This document shows, piece by piece, positions 1 to 6,569 of a stretch of DNA of 39,911 nt. This stretch comes from a virus. Numbering within the stretch: position 1 is the stretch's first letter; each line of letters opens with the position of its first letter. The translations under genes and the position numbers were made by a program. Location of the stretch: positions 1 through 39,911 of the IMG/VR virus record IMGVR_UViG_3300013230_000001, one strand, 5' to 3'. The notes under the pieces were generated by a model that was not told the DNA's origin, searched no databases, and saw only the letters and a program-made list of their open reading frames with translations.

Positions 1-37
1 AAGTATATTTAATTAAACCTTTTTAATTATTAACATT

Positions 38-81
38 TTTTCCACAGTATTCCGTATCGTTATCAACAACCCTGTGGAAAA
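38..81. repeat. Inverted pair of DnaA-box-like sites in AT-rich end
   Basis: TTTTCCACAG (38-47) is repeated in perfect inverse as CTGTGGAAAA (72-81), with TTATCAACA (60-68), one base from the E. coli-type TTATCCACA box, between them. TTTTCCACA is, to my knowledge, the DnaA-box consensus used in cyanobacteria. Bases 1-40 are almost pure A/T, as expected of a duplex-unwinding element. Neither strand has a U-tract after the hairpin, so it is not a standard terminator. No gene is credible in 1-114. Replication-related function is inference; a structural RNA hairpin downstream of the oxygenase gene is the alternative. Confidence 0.45.
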
Positions 82-114
82 CGTAATCATATCAGTGAGT
101 GTGCTATTCCGCAA

Positions 115-669
115 TCATTTAAAGTCTGGTCCTAATACCCATCCAATTATACTATATCGTGTCCCTGATAATACTTCTTCTACTTCATGCATAGTATATG
201 ATGGGAATACAATTAGACTACCTTGTTTGCGTGTCATTCTCTCTGCATCTCTGTGTGTGTATACTACTAGGTCACCACCAACATATTCATCTGGGTCAGT
301 TAATTGAAAGATAAATGTTAGTTTACGTTGATACTCTGGTTTACCTAGGAAGTTGTCTAGGTGACGTTTAAAGTATGTCCCTTTGTTGTATTCAATGCAT
401 TGTAAGTCAGAGAATCCTACACAGTCAAACTCATAGTGATTAAAGTTAATTTCTGATAGTGCTTCTGATAGTAAGTTTTCAAACCATAATAGTTGTTGAA
501 ATGGTATGGTTGATGTCTTACAATTTCTTACCTCTTCATCATAGTAATCTGGTCTAGTTTGGTCACCTATCTTAGCATCATGAAATCCATTTGTTTTACC
601 TGCATTGATGAGTATGTTACATTGTGCTTTGGTGATTACATCATCATATTGTGTCCAGGTGTAATTCAT
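115..669 (-). CDS. 2OG-Fe(II) oxygenase (prolyl-4-hydroxylase/PKHD type)
   Basis: A 184-residue protein whose layout fits a single double-stranded beta-helix dioxygenase, coupling 2-oxoglutarate decarboxylation to substrate hydroxylation. Visible ligands are H103-x-D105 in YFKRHLDNF, the distal H161 in YTMHEVEEV, and R171 ten residues later for 2-oxoglutarate binding. YVGGDLVVY and the GSLIVFPS strand before the distal His are typical of PiuC-like and prolyl-hydroxylase-like members. It starts with ATG overlapping the stop of the upstream unknown gene as ATGA, so the two are probably translationally coupled. Substrate unknown. Confidence 0.85.
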   Translation of the reverse strand: MNYTWTQYDDVITKAQCNILINAGKTNGFHDAKIGDQTRPDYYDEEVRNCKTSTIPFQQLLWFENLLSEALSEINFNHYEFDCVGFSDLQCIEYNKGTYFKRHLDNFLGKPEYQRKLTFIFQLTDPDEYVGGDLVVYTHRDAERMTRKQGSLIVFPSYTMHEVEEVLSGTRYSIIGWVLGPDFK

Positions 670-1331
670 AACCAGCGTGAGAATAGTTGTTTAGAGAATG
701 TGTATGGACAAAACTTCTTCATCTTGAGGTTTCGTGCATTAGTATCTAGTATGTGTTGTGGTGGTGGTGTTTTCTTGAGTTTGATACGTTTAGATGATAG
801 TGCAGTGATAGTGGCGAGAGGTTGACCACGTTTGATGATAACTGGTTTAGTTTTATCTTTGATGACGATACCAATGGATGTGTTACGGGTGTAGTTGCCA
901 ATGGGTATCATGCCTGCTGTAATGTAGTAATTAGGCAGGGATTTAAGTGAGTAGAGTGGTGGGTCGTATAGAAATAATTGTGTGTCAGTTTGTTTATCTT
1001 GCCAGAAGAGATAATAGAAAGCAAACTGTAGAATAGGGACAGACTGGTCACCAGTGCCGAGAATAAGACTACTAGTCCCCTCAGGCACATTTGTCCTAAA
1101 TGTGTTAGTGAATGTATCGTAATCAATTCTAATATCTACAGGCGATTTGATGATAAATGATTGATTATCAAATGCCTGCATTGCTGGGCATGAGTTTACT
1201 AAAAGTTGTTTATCATCCTTATGCGGTGGGTTGTATGGTGTGAGTGGATATAACAAATCAAAGAGCGGATGCTCTTCAATCCGCTCTCCAGTATCATATG
1301 GTGTGTAAGGATAATAGTTTAGAATTGTCAT
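666..1331 (-). CDS. Unrecognised beta-rich phage protein
   Basis: A 221-residue protein of unknown function. The middle (about residues 60-175) alternates short hydrophobic strands and turns, suggesting a beta-barrel or jelly-roll. The strand PVIIKRGQPLATI near residue 165 resembles a turn seen in dUTPase-like barrels, but no dUTPase motif set is present. The C-terminus is basic (KRIKLKKT). It is flanked by ATGA overlaps with the helicase gene upstream and the 2OG oxygenase downstream, so the three form one unit. A role with either partner is inference from context only. Confidence 0.7.
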   Translation of the reverse strand: MTILNYYPYTPYDTGERIEEHPLFDLLYPLTPYNPPHKDDKQLLVNSCPAMQAFDNQSFIIKSPVDIRIDYDTFTNTFRTNVPEGTSSLILGTGDQSVPILQFAFYYLFWQDKQTDTQLFLYDPPLYSLKSLPNYYITAGMIPIGNYTRNTSIGIVIKDKTKPVIIKRGQPLATITALSSKRIKLKKTPPPQHILDTNARNLKMKKFCPYTFSKQLFSRWL

Positions 1332-2548
1332 GCTACGATGCTAGTGGGAGGGACACCTTTGACGAAGATAGCATCAACAACGTTTTGAAGACGCTTGACT
1401 GTGTGTGCGTTACGCTTGCCAAAGGTAGGGACAGTTACGAAACCGTAACTCTTACTATAGTTAGGCAAGTCACCTGCTGCTAGTGTGCCCTCTTGAATAC
1501 GTTTGATGTCATCAGTGGACATACGAATCACACGACCAACAGTTTGTGCCATCTCTACGATGTTAAGATTGCGGAGAAGAATACACTGTGTGAGACCAGG
1601 GCAGTTGATACCTTCAGAGAGAATAGAATAATGGAAGAGCACAAACTTACGCTGTTTGTCCTTACCATAGTTGGTGAGAGTGTCAAAGAATACCTCACGA
1701 TTGACCTTGGTTTTGTTGACATATGCACCCAGTTTGCTGGTGATGTGCAACACATCATAACCCAGGTCATTGAGTTGCTGAAGGATGTTTGTGTGACCGA
1801 TGATGTTAGCGAGCACCTTAGAAGATGGCACTGCAACCAATACTTTCTGGTTGTTGTCAGTGTTAGTGATAATCTCTACGATTGCACTAGCATTGATTTC
1901 ATGTGCATTTTGTTTGGTATACTCAGCATCAAGGTTAAACTCTTGCATCTGGGGAGGAATGATGCTGCCGTTGTTGATGAGATGAGGAGCAGGCACATTG
2001 CAGAGCACAGCACCATAAATCTCCTGATTATTCATGCCACGGGAGTATGGGTTACGCGAAGTGCGCGGCGTAGCAGTGAAGAAATATGCTTTCTTAGAGT
2101 GGAGGGAGGCAGCGGCGACACTAGTAAAGAAATGACGACCGACAGCATTGTGCGCTTCATCAAAATATACCACGTCGATGTCGATACCTGAGTCGATGAC
2201 TTTCGGTAGCGAATGATAGGTTGTAAAGATGAGTTGCTTACCATATGCTTGACGACTCCAGTTACCAATAATATCAGGTTTAGTTGTAGAGAAATGATGT
2301 GTCTCACCACTGTGGACATGCATCACAGCAACGTCAGTGTGAAACTCTAGAAACTCAGCACAGAGTTGATTAGCGAGAAGAATACGAGGAGCAACAACAA
2401 CAATAGTTTGAGCACCATTGTCAAGGTTACGAATCGAATCGAAAATCATGATGGGAGTCTTGCCGCCACCAGTGGGGCAGTAGACTTGTCCCTTGTCAGC
2501 AGTAGCGAGAGCGTCAAGTGCTTGCTGCTGGTGGTCGCGAAGTTGCAT
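1328..2548 (-). CDS. Superfamily 2 DEAH-box helicase
   Basis: A 406-residue nucleic-acid-dependent ATPase. Motifs in order: Q-motif-like LRDHQQQAL near the N-terminus, Walker A PTGGGKT (25-31), motif Ia VVVAPRILLANQL (about 51-63), DEAH (130-133), motif III FTATPR (157-162), and motif VI QTVGRVIRM in the C-terminal RecA-like domain. The order and the absence of accessory domains resemble UvsW-like and restriction-type SF2 helicases. In T4-like phages such enzymes act in recombination-dependent replication and R-loop or fork processing; which of these applies is not shown. It is first in a three-gene unit behind the terminator-promoter element at 2572-2609. Confidence 0.9.
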   Translation of the reverse strand: MQLRDHQQQALDALATADKGQVYCPTGGGKTPIMIFDSIRNLDNGAQTIVVVAPRILLANQLCAEFLEFHTDVAVMHVHSGETHHFSTTKPDIIGNWSRQAYGKQLIFTTYHSLPKVIDSGIDIDVVYFDEAHNAVGRHFFTSVAAASLHSKKAYFFTATPRTSRNPYSRGMNNQEIYGAVLCNVPAPHLINNGSIIPPQMQEFNLDAEYTKQNAHEINASAIVEIITNTDNNQKVLVAVPSSKVLANIIGHTNILQQLNDLGYDVLHITSKLGAYVNKTKVNREVFFDTLTNYGKDKQRKFVLFHYSILSEGINCPGLTQCILLRNLNIVEMAQTVGRVIRMSTDDIKRIQEGTLAAGDLPNYSKSYGFVTVPTFGKRNAHTVKRLQNVVDAIFVKGVPPTSIVA

Positions 2549-2571
2549 GGTGACTGCGTTTCAATACAAGT

Positions 2572-2600
2572 ATTATGCCATGAAAAAAGCACCCCGTCAA
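2572..2600 (-). promoter_or_regulatory. Sigma70-type promoter with -35 in a terminator loop
   Basis: Minus strand: TTGACG (2595-2600), a 17-base spacer, then CATAAT (2572-2577), 24 bases before the helicase ATG. The -35 hexamer is exactly the six-base loop of the terminator at 2583-2609, so one short element ends the upstream unit and starts the helicase unit. The same arrangement recurs at 7301-7335. Confidence 0.6.
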
Positions 2601-2609
2601 GGGTGCTTT
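2583..2609 (-). terminator. Intrinsic terminator
   Basis: On the minus strand a perfect 9-bp stem AAAGCACCC/GGGTGCTTT with loop TTGACG runs directly into TTTTTT. It lies 22 bases after the stop of the 53-residue gene and 35 bases before the helicase gene. The plus strand lacks a U-tract, so it acts on leftward transcription. Confidence 0.85.
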
Positions 2610-2630
2610 GATAAGTATTACTGATGAGAG

Positions 2631-2792
2631 TCAATCATAAGCATCATAGTCCTTAAACTTAGAAACTTTCTTTGTTTTAGGTGTACGACGTGCATTTTGC
2701 ACCTCATAACCGAATGTTTCGTAATCGTCCTCAAACATGTCCTTAACACTGTCGGACTGGGACTTGTTGTACTTCTTGAATGTTTTACCCAT
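2631..2792 (-). CDS. Small basic/acidic hypothetical protein
   Basis: A 53-residue ORF (MGKTFKKYNK at the start, FKDYDAYD at the end) with a charged N-terminal half and a basic PKTKKVSK patch. It contains no recognisable domain. Support as a gene: it fills the space between its neighbours, is preceded by a late-promoter-like CTAAATA 28 bases upstream, and is followed by an intrinsic terminator, so it appears to be an independently controlled single-gene unit. Confidence 0.65.
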   Translation of the reverse strand: MGKTFKKYNKSQSDSVKDMFEDDYETFGYEVQNARRTPKTKKVSKFKDYDAYD

Positions 2793-2820
2793 TGTGAATG
2801 TCAAAAGTGAATGACGTTTT

Positions 2821-2827
2821 TATTTAG
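2821..2827 (-). promoter_or_regulatory. Late-promoter-like CTAAATA
   Basis: Minus-strand CTAAATA followed by AAAA, 28 bases before the ATG of the 53-residue gene. It shares the TAAATA core of the T4 late promoter TATAAATA. A seven-base AT motif can occur by chance. Confidence 0.35.
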
Positions 2828-2832
2828 AATTA

Positions 2833-3069
2833 TCAATCAGTCAGCAGAGTGAGGTTACCTGCACTCACATTACTGTTGATAAACTTACCTACAGAGAAGT
2901 CCTGGTTGTCAAACTCAGACAGAAACTGCTGGTCAAACGAATCAGCATCCTCTGTGCTGTAAGTATAACTCTTTTCACTTGATTTGTAAACTACCTGCAC
3001 CTGATTGGTGTTGTTATCAATGATAACACGGTCGATAGCAGAAGAAGGAAGATTGTCGTAGGTTTTCAT
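2833..3069 (-). CDS. Small protein resembling the KTSC domain
   Basis: A 78-residue protein. The pattern SSAIDRVIIDNNTNQVQVVY, then SYTYS and a C-terminal SVGKFINSNV, matches the general layout of KTSC-type small domains (Ser-Ser-x-Ile, two strands ending in a Y-x-Y strand, a helix, then G-K-F-I-N). Function of that family is poorly known; an association with RNA or nucleotides has been proposed. Two bases separate it from the upstream gene, so they are likely co-transcribed. Confidence 0.6.
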   Translation of the reverse strand: MKTYDNLPSSAIDRVIIDNNTNQVQVVYKSSEKSYTYSTEDADSFDQQFLSEFDNQDFSVGKFINSNVSAGNLTLLTD

Positions 3070-3071
3070 AA

Positions 3072-3323
3072 TCAGCGAGTAACGATGAGTTTTAGTTGCA
3101 GGTGGTCATAAGATTGCAGAGTCGCACCTTCTGGTAGTTTAGAGACAAGAGCAGCAGCATAATCGGATGGGTACTTATCTCGTAGACGAAGATAACGGTT
3201 TCGTTTGTCTTCGTCGTCAAACGTAGGTGCGTACTTGGTGACATAAACATCACCCTCCAGAGTGAAGTCCTCCCATGTCAAGTCAGGGAGGATTGATTGA
3301 ATATCGGTCTTGATGAGATTCAT
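3072..3323 (-). CDS. Hypothetical protein
   Basis: An 83-residue soluble, charged protein with no recognised motif. The Arg/Asp-rich centre (DDEDKRNRYLRLRDKYP) predicts helix, and the C-terminus (LQLKLIVTR) a strand. Its ATG overlaps the upstream stop as ATGA, which supports the start and indicates translational coupling. Confidence 0.65.
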   Translation of the reverse strand: MNLIKTDIQSILPDLTWEDFTLEGDVYVTKYAPTFDDEDKRNRYLRLRDKYPSDYAAALVSKLPEGATLQSYDHLQLKLIVTR

Positions 3324-3652
3324 TTGGTGAAGATAGTTTCGGTGTATTCTTGAGTCAATGCCTCAATCTGGGACATGTAGTATTGCAGGTGAGCATAATA
3401 CTCTAGCGTATCTTCGTCCATGTCATCATCATCAATCTCAAAGGTTTGACCCTCTGAGCGACAGTGCAGAGCACCATCACGCATGAAATAAACATCATCA
3501 CCGATAGCGAGATAATTCATTGGGAGAGACTTAGGAGAAGTAATTAGTGTAGCAGTGATGGGTTGCATTGTCAAGTCAGTTTGAGAGGCATTAGAGACGC
3601 TTTCACGCGCCTTACAGGCATCATACCATGGATGCCATGACATATCAAGCAT
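3320..3652 (-). CDS. Hypothetical acidic protein
   Basis: A 110-residue protein, or about 82 if the internal ATG at MQPITATL is used. A beta-like section (NYLAIGDDVYFMRDGALHC) is followed by an acidic run (EIDDDDMDED) and a helical tail. Not recognised. The first ATG, 7 bases after the upstream stop, lacks a clear ribosome-binding site, so the start is uncertain. Its end overlaps the next gene as ATGA. Confidence 0.6.
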   Translation of the reverse strand: MLDMSWHPWYDACKARESVSNASQTDLTMQPITATLITSPKSLPMNYLAIGDDVYFMRDGALHCRSEGQTFEIDDDDMDEDTLEYYAHLQYYMSQIEALTQEYTETIFTK

Positions 3653-3659
3653 ATGTTAT

Positions 3660-3827
3660 TTAGAAGATTTCAGTGAATCTCTTGTGAGTTGCCTTAGTCA
3701 TTCTACCTTGTGTGAGCATGTTGTCACATACTCGACAGAATACTTGAAACTTTTGCTCTCGGGTCAGTTTGTCTGCATCATCACATTTTTTGATGATGTT
3801 GAGCATTTGACGCTTGGAAGTAATCAT
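3660..3827 (-). CDS. Small hypothetical protein
   Basis: A 55-residue basic helical protein (MITSKRQMLN at the start, THKRFTEIF at the end) with a CRVC pair near the middle that could bind metal or form a disulfide. No family recognised. Its ATG overlaps the upstream stop as ATGA and its stop is 7 bases before the next ATG, fitting the packing of neighbouring genes. Confidence 0.6.
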   Translation of the reverse strand: MITSKRQMLNIIKKCDDADKLTREQKFQVFCRVCDNMLTQGRMTKATHKRFTEIF

Positions 3828-4042
3828 TTGAGAATGTGGCGATAGTCAATAGAGTTAATGCACCAACCTGAATCACAACTAATCTCTTCGATTAAGTCTT
3901 CTTCACAATCTACTTCCCACACACTACCGATGTAATCTTGAGGCAATCTTTCCTCAGTTACACGTTGGTCATTAAGTGTCCAGTCACTATCATCTAGTGA
4001 GCAGTCAAAAGAAATGTCAGTAATTTGGAATTGCATTGTCAT
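3824..4042 (-). CDS. Hypothetical acidic protein
   Basis: A 72-residue strongly acidic protein (for example DCSLDDSDWTLND and DCEEDLIEE) with four cysteines, including SCDSGWC. Unrecognised. The start used is the ATG at 4042, which shares its A with the upstream stop (TGATG); a further ATG gives MQFQITD two codons in. Confidence 0.6.
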   Translation of the reverse strand: MTMQFQITDISFDCSLDDSDWTLNDQRVTEERLPQDYIGSVWEVDCEEDLIEEISCDSGWCINSIDYRHILK

Positions 4043-4248
4043 CAACCTCCGTAGACTTCTTCTGCCATGGGTGTGTCAGTGTAGGTGACATTTGTGCCAA
4101 ACATTTCCTCGAAGAGGTTGAGATTCTGGCGCTTGTACTGGTCGTTGACAATCCAGATTTCTTGCTTGACCCATGCTAACTCTGTTTCGAGTTTGTGCAT
4201 CTTAGCACGAAGGTCGTAGAGTTTTTGGTTGCGCTCGGTGATGGTCAC
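4042..4248 (-). CDS. Small coiled-coil protein
   Basis: A 68-residue protein. Residues 5-45 are a continuous charged helix with heptad-like hydrophobics (YDLRAKMHKLETELAWVKQE), so a coiled-coil dimer is likely. Function unknown. The chosen start is GTG (VTITERN); no ATG lies upstream in frame, and the GTG is placed 26 bases from the TATAAT of the promoter element at 4260-4293, as in two sister units. Confidence 0.55.
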   Translation of the reverse strand: MTITERNQKLYDLRAKMHKLETELAWVKQEIWIVNDQYKRQNLNLFEEMFGTNVTYTDTPMAEEVYGG

Positions 4249-4259
4249 TGGTGTGTCTC

Positions 4260-4293
4260 TCGATTACTTTGTAATTATAGCGCCTATCAGGCG
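4260..4293 (-). promoter_or_regulatory. Repeated hairpin/-10/operator-like element, copy 1
   Basis: Minus strand: hairpin CGCCT-GAT-AGGCG (4281-4293), then the 20-base block TATAATTACAAAGTAATCGA (4260-4279). The TATAAT is a consensus -10 placed 26 bases before the start codon. ATTAC-AAA-GTAAT inside the block is an inverted repeat over the expected start of transcription, suggesting an operator. The hairpin covers the stop codon of the upstream gene and occupies the place of a -35. Identical to copy 2 and one base different from copy 3. Confidence 0.55.
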
Positions 4294-4538
4294 TTGCGGA
4301 TGTCCCCTTTGACCACTACGTCAGCTGGCACACGGGAGATGGTGTAGCGACGAATCTGCTGAGAAAACGGACGCCAGGCATCGACAGTCTCGTTGACGAT
4401 GCGGTTGTGCTGGCGGTCCATGCCCTTAGCAGTGGTGCATTTTCCGCACTTGCGGAAGTAGATGATGGGGTGCTGCGGAGCATCCACGGTGTCAATCTCA
4501 ATTTTGTAGTAGGAGTGCTTGACGATGGTGGTGGTCAT
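4287..4538 (-). CDS. Hypothetical protein with C-x2-C motif
   Basis: An 83-residue basic protein. RKCGKCTTAKG contains a C-x2-C pair typical of half a zinc ribbon, with an H in RQHNR nearby; a second cysteine pair is absent, so a full zinc finger cannot be claimed. The gene is more GC-rich than its neighbours and is flanked on both sides by copies of the 20-base promoter element, so it behaves like a discrete cassette. Confidence 0.6.
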   Translation of the reverse strand: MTTTIVKHSYYKIEIDTVDAPQHPIIYFRKCGKCTTAKGMDRQHNRIVNETVDAWRPFSQQIRRYTISRVPADVVVKGDIRNA

Positions 4539-4547
4539 GCCTGTCTG

Positions 4548-4596
4548 TCGATTACTTTGTAATTATAGAGCATGGGAGCGCCTTGTGGACGCTCCC
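4548..4596 (-). promoter_or_regulatory. Repeated hairpin/-10/operator-like element, copy 2
   Basis: Minus strand: 7-bp GC hairpin GGGAGCG/CGCTCCC (4574-4596, loop of nine), six bases, then TATAATTACAAAGTAATCGA (4548-4567), all 20 bases identical to copy 1. The ATG of the 83-residue gene follows 24 bases from the -10. No U-tract follows the hairpin, so it is not a canonical terminator. Confidence 0.6.
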
Positions 4597-4608
4597 TGTG
4601 CCACTACC

Positions 4609-5073
4609 TCACCTGGCATACAGGTAACCACCAGCCCAGTCAGCGTGCTCCAGCAACCATTCACGCTCTTTAATCACCAGCAGGTTGAAACGTACACCTT
4701 TGGCAGGTGCTTTGAATGATGCTGGTTTGTACAACTCACCAGTCTTCTTATCAACAAATGCATGGACACTGCGCTGTCCAGTCTCATACTCCATCACAAT
4801 TTTGTGATACTTACGTCCACCTTCTGCAATGTAAAACTTATACTCAGGCGCAGCATGTCCACCGACAGTGCCACGATTGCGCGACTTGAAGTTGTCTGCG
4901 AGAGCATCACACAACATCAGCGTATATTTGCGGACGTTGAGTTGAATGTCATTGCGTGCCTGTTGAGTGGCAGCGAAGTCAGCGAAGTCCATGTCCTTTG
5001 TTGTTGTTACAGCAATCATAGCAGGGTTGTCGCCCTGTTGGGCAGCGAGGTGGACAGTCTGTGAATTGGTCAA
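4609..5073 (-). CDS. Hypothetical conserved phage-like protein
   Basis: A 154-residue protein of unknown function. The C-terminal two thirds form a compact, probably alpha/beta domain: a helix with LMLCDALADNF, strands YKFYIAEGG and RKYHKIVMEYE, then VHAFVDKKTGELYKPA and VRFNLL. No catalytic motif is clear. The TTG at 5073 overlaps the upstream stop as TTGA and gives the long form; an ATG at 5019 (MIAVTTT) would remove 18 residues. The same TTGA junction is supported by homology at 15384, so TTG is credible. Confidence 0.65.
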   Translation of the reverse strand: MTNSQTVHLAAQQGDNPAMIAVTTTKDMDFADFAATQQARNDIQLNVRKYTLMLCDALADNFKSRNRGTVGGHAAPEYKFYIAEGGRKYHKIVMEYETGQRSVHAFVDKKTGELYKPASFKAPAKGVRFNLLVIKEREWLLEHADWAGGYLYAR

Positions 5074-5210
5074 AACTTTACCGTAACTCCCATAACTTTG
5101 GCCGTAGGATTGCGAGCGAGTGCAGTTTCACGCGCATCTTGAGGATTAGCAGCAATAACTTCTTCCTCAAATACTTTACCAGCAACGTAAAGTCTTACAA
5201 TGTAGGTCAT
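5070..5210 (-). CDS. Small hypothetical protein
   Basis: A 46-residue ORF starting MTYIVRLYVAGKVFEEE and ending VMGVTVKF, with a beta-alpha-beta pattern (strand, helix ANPQDARETALARN, strand). This resembles short peptides that append or convert an amino-acid chain in phage operons, but no family is identifiable. It is coupled to the 154-residue gene by a TTGA overlap and starts 2 bases after its upstream neighbour's stop. Confidence 0.65.
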   Translation of the reverse strand: MTYIVRLYVAGKVFEEEVIAANPQDARETALARNPTAKVMGVTVKF

Positions 5211-5212
5211 GA

Positions 5213-5353
5213 TTAGAAAAGGGTAAGTTGCTCAAATTCGAGATGGTCACAGCATGAATCATCATCATGCAAATCAATCATTTCAACATCAGTCAAACTA
5301 GTTAGTTTGCCGAAGAGAAAATCGATGAAGTCTGTGTCTTCTTTAGTAAACAT
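5213..5353 (-). CDS. Small acidic hypothetical protein
   Basis: A 46-residue protein from ATG 5353 (MFTKEDTDFIDFLFGKL at the start) ending EFEQLTLF, with an acidic HDDDSCCDH centre. The upstream extension to 5398 begins within the putative -10 box at 5398-5403 and reads as an unlikely peptide, so the internal ATG is preferred. Function unknown. Confidence 0.55.
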   Translation of the reverse strand: MFTKEDTDFIDFLFGKLTSLTDVEMIDLHDDDSCCDHLEFEQLTLF

Positions 5354-5397
5354 GATGAGAAAAAAGAGTGAGGGGAGGTCTCGCGGATGGAGACACA

Positions 5398-5403
5398 ATT
5401 ATA
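5398..5403 (-). promoter_or_regulatory. Possible -10 box TATAAT
   Basis: TATAAT on the minus strand, 45 bases before ATG 5353, in the 63-base gap after the 79-residue gene. A 5-bp hairpin GTCTC/GAGAC follows it. No -35 hexamer is visible at 16-18 bases. Confidence 0.35.
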
Positions 5404-5416
5404 TAGACCCTCGTTA

Positions 5417-5656
5417 TCAGCACATCAGGGGAGAATAGTCATCCCCAGTATAAGCATGGACATGAAAATCAGTCACTTCAGCACCATTGGCAATGTAATT
5501 GTTCACATCATACATCACCTCAGACTTGACAATGGTGGAGAATGTGGTCGTGTTGGTGGCAGCACCAGGATGCCAGATAACACGCTTGACAAAACGCTTT
5601 GCAGAGGGAGTGCAAGGATAGTAGTCAATCTGCGTGGCAGGGGTGACGAGTTGCAT
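5417..5656 (-). CDS. Hypothetical protein
   Basis: A 79-residue protein with many Thr, Val and Tyr, probably a small beta fold (QIDYYPC, RVIWHPG, TDFHVHAYTGDD). No recognised family. It lies between the methyltransferase gene and a small acidic gene and has its own promoter element (copy 3) 24 bases before the ATG. Confidence 0.65.
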   Translation of the reverse strand: MQLVTPATQIDYYPCTPSAKRFVKRVIWHPGAATNTTTFSTIVKSEVMYDVNNYIANGAEVTDFHVHAYTGDDYSPLMC

Positions 5657-5665
5657 TGGTGTCTC

Positions 5666-5714
5666 TCGATTACCTTGTAATTATAGGGCATCAGGAGGCG
5701 CTGGAAACCGCCTC
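5666..5714 (-). promoter_or_regulatory. Repeated hairpin/-10/operator-like element, copy 3
   Basis: Minus strand: 6-bp hairpin GAGGCG/CGCCTC (5695-5714), then TATAATTACAAGGTAATCGA (5666-5685), 19 of 20 bases identical to copies 1 and 2. The hairpin lies in the last codons of the methyltransferase gene. Spacing from -10 to ATG (24) equals copy 2, and the AGAGACAC downstream is shared with copy 1. Confidence 0.6.
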
Positions 5715-6569
5715 TGTGCCACTTTCCTCGCTGTCCTCTAGGAAGGACGTGAGACGTGCTCCTAGGGTCTTGAGACGCGACTGGCATAGTTGATAGTATT
5801 CGTCATCAATCTCGAAACCAATGTAATTACGTCCCTGGTCAATCGCCATTGCAGCAGTAGTGCCACTGCCCATAAAAGGGTCAATAACAACATCGCCAGG
5901 ATTGCTCCAGGAGATGATATGGTCCCGCGCAAGTGCCTCTGGCATTGTTGCAGGATGCTTGTATGCTTCTTTGGAAGATTGACCGAAACCACCGCTATTG
6001 ATGACTCGCCAGATGTTAGTGCGAGCACCAAACTCTCGCGTTGCTTTACTCTTCTTGCCAGCATCTTCTAACTCTCCACTCTTCTTTCGTGCCTTAGCAT
6101 TGCCCCATGAGGAGATACCTGCCCACTTATTCTTCTTGTCCATGATGATATTGACAGTCTTGGGTTTGCCCTTGGACAGAATAAAACAATACTCAAATGC
6201 TTGTGAGTATCGCACACTATGTGGACCAGCAGCAAATGCAATACCAGACTTTTCGTAAATCATAGTATCGTGCAGACGCAATCCACACTCCTCCATGAAA
6301 TATAGTGCCTGACGGAAACTACTACCAGACTCACCACCTTTGATGGTTGCGTCACCAACATTCCACATGATTACACCACCTGGCTTGAGCACACGGGTGA
6401 GTGATTTAGCAACACGTTTGAATACTTCGTGGTCCCACTTGCTGCTGTCGTTGTATGTCCGCAGGTCATCATATGGTGGTGATGTTACACACAGGTCAAC
6501 AGATTCTGCATCCATAGAGTCCATACCATCGATACAGTTTTGATTGTAGACAGTGTTTAATTCAAGCAT
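5691..6569 (-). CDS. DNA methyltransferase, beta class (N4-cytosine or N6-adenine)
   Basis: From ATG 6569 a 292-residue enzyme. Catalytic motif IV TSPPY (29-33) precedes the AdoMet-binding motif I DPFMGSGTT (230-238), the order that defines the beta class. LKPGGVIMWNVGD (61-73) and KHPATMPEALARD (204-216) are family landmarks. SPPY is commoner in N4-cytosine enzymes, DPPY in N6-adenine ones, so N4-cytosine is favoured but unproven. The central lysine-rich part (about 140-200) is probably the target-recognition insert. Its ATG overlaps the stop of the candidate nuclease gene by 8 bases with an AGAAGA ribosome-binding site; the longer ORF to 6641 lies within that gene and was rejected. Confidence 0.92.
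   Translation of the reverse strand: MLELNTVYNQNCIDGMDSMDAESVDLCVTSPPYDDLRTYNDSSKWDHEVFKRVAKSLTRVLKPGGVIMWNVGDATIKGGESGSSFRQALYFMEECGLRLHDTMIYEKSGIAFAAGPHSVRYSQAFEYCFILSKGKPKTVNIIMDKKNKWAGISSWGNAKARKKSGELEDAGKKSKATREFGARTNIWRVINSGGFGQSSKEAYKHPATMPEALARDHIISWSNPGDVVIDPFMGSGTTAAMAIDQGRNYIGFEIDDEYYQLCQSRLKTLGARLTSFLEDSEESGTEAVSSAS

Noticed and set aside
13-90. 25-codon minus-strand ORF at the left edge
   Set aside because: Very short, overlaps the inverted DnaA-like boxes, has no ribosome-binding site and no protein-like character.
666-1331. dUTPase-like assignment for the 221-residue protein
   Set aside because: Only one strand (KRGQPLATI) is suggestive; the five dUTPase motifs are absent.
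1244-2191. Plus-strand ORFs of 79 and 232 residues opposite the helicase gene
   Set aside because: They are antisense shadows of a gene with all SF2 helicase motifs; no other plus-strand gene in the window is convincing.
3657-3663. CTAAATA as a late promoter for the 110-residue gene
   Set aside because: It ends only a few bases before the ATG, leaving no room for a leader, and coincides with a stop codon.
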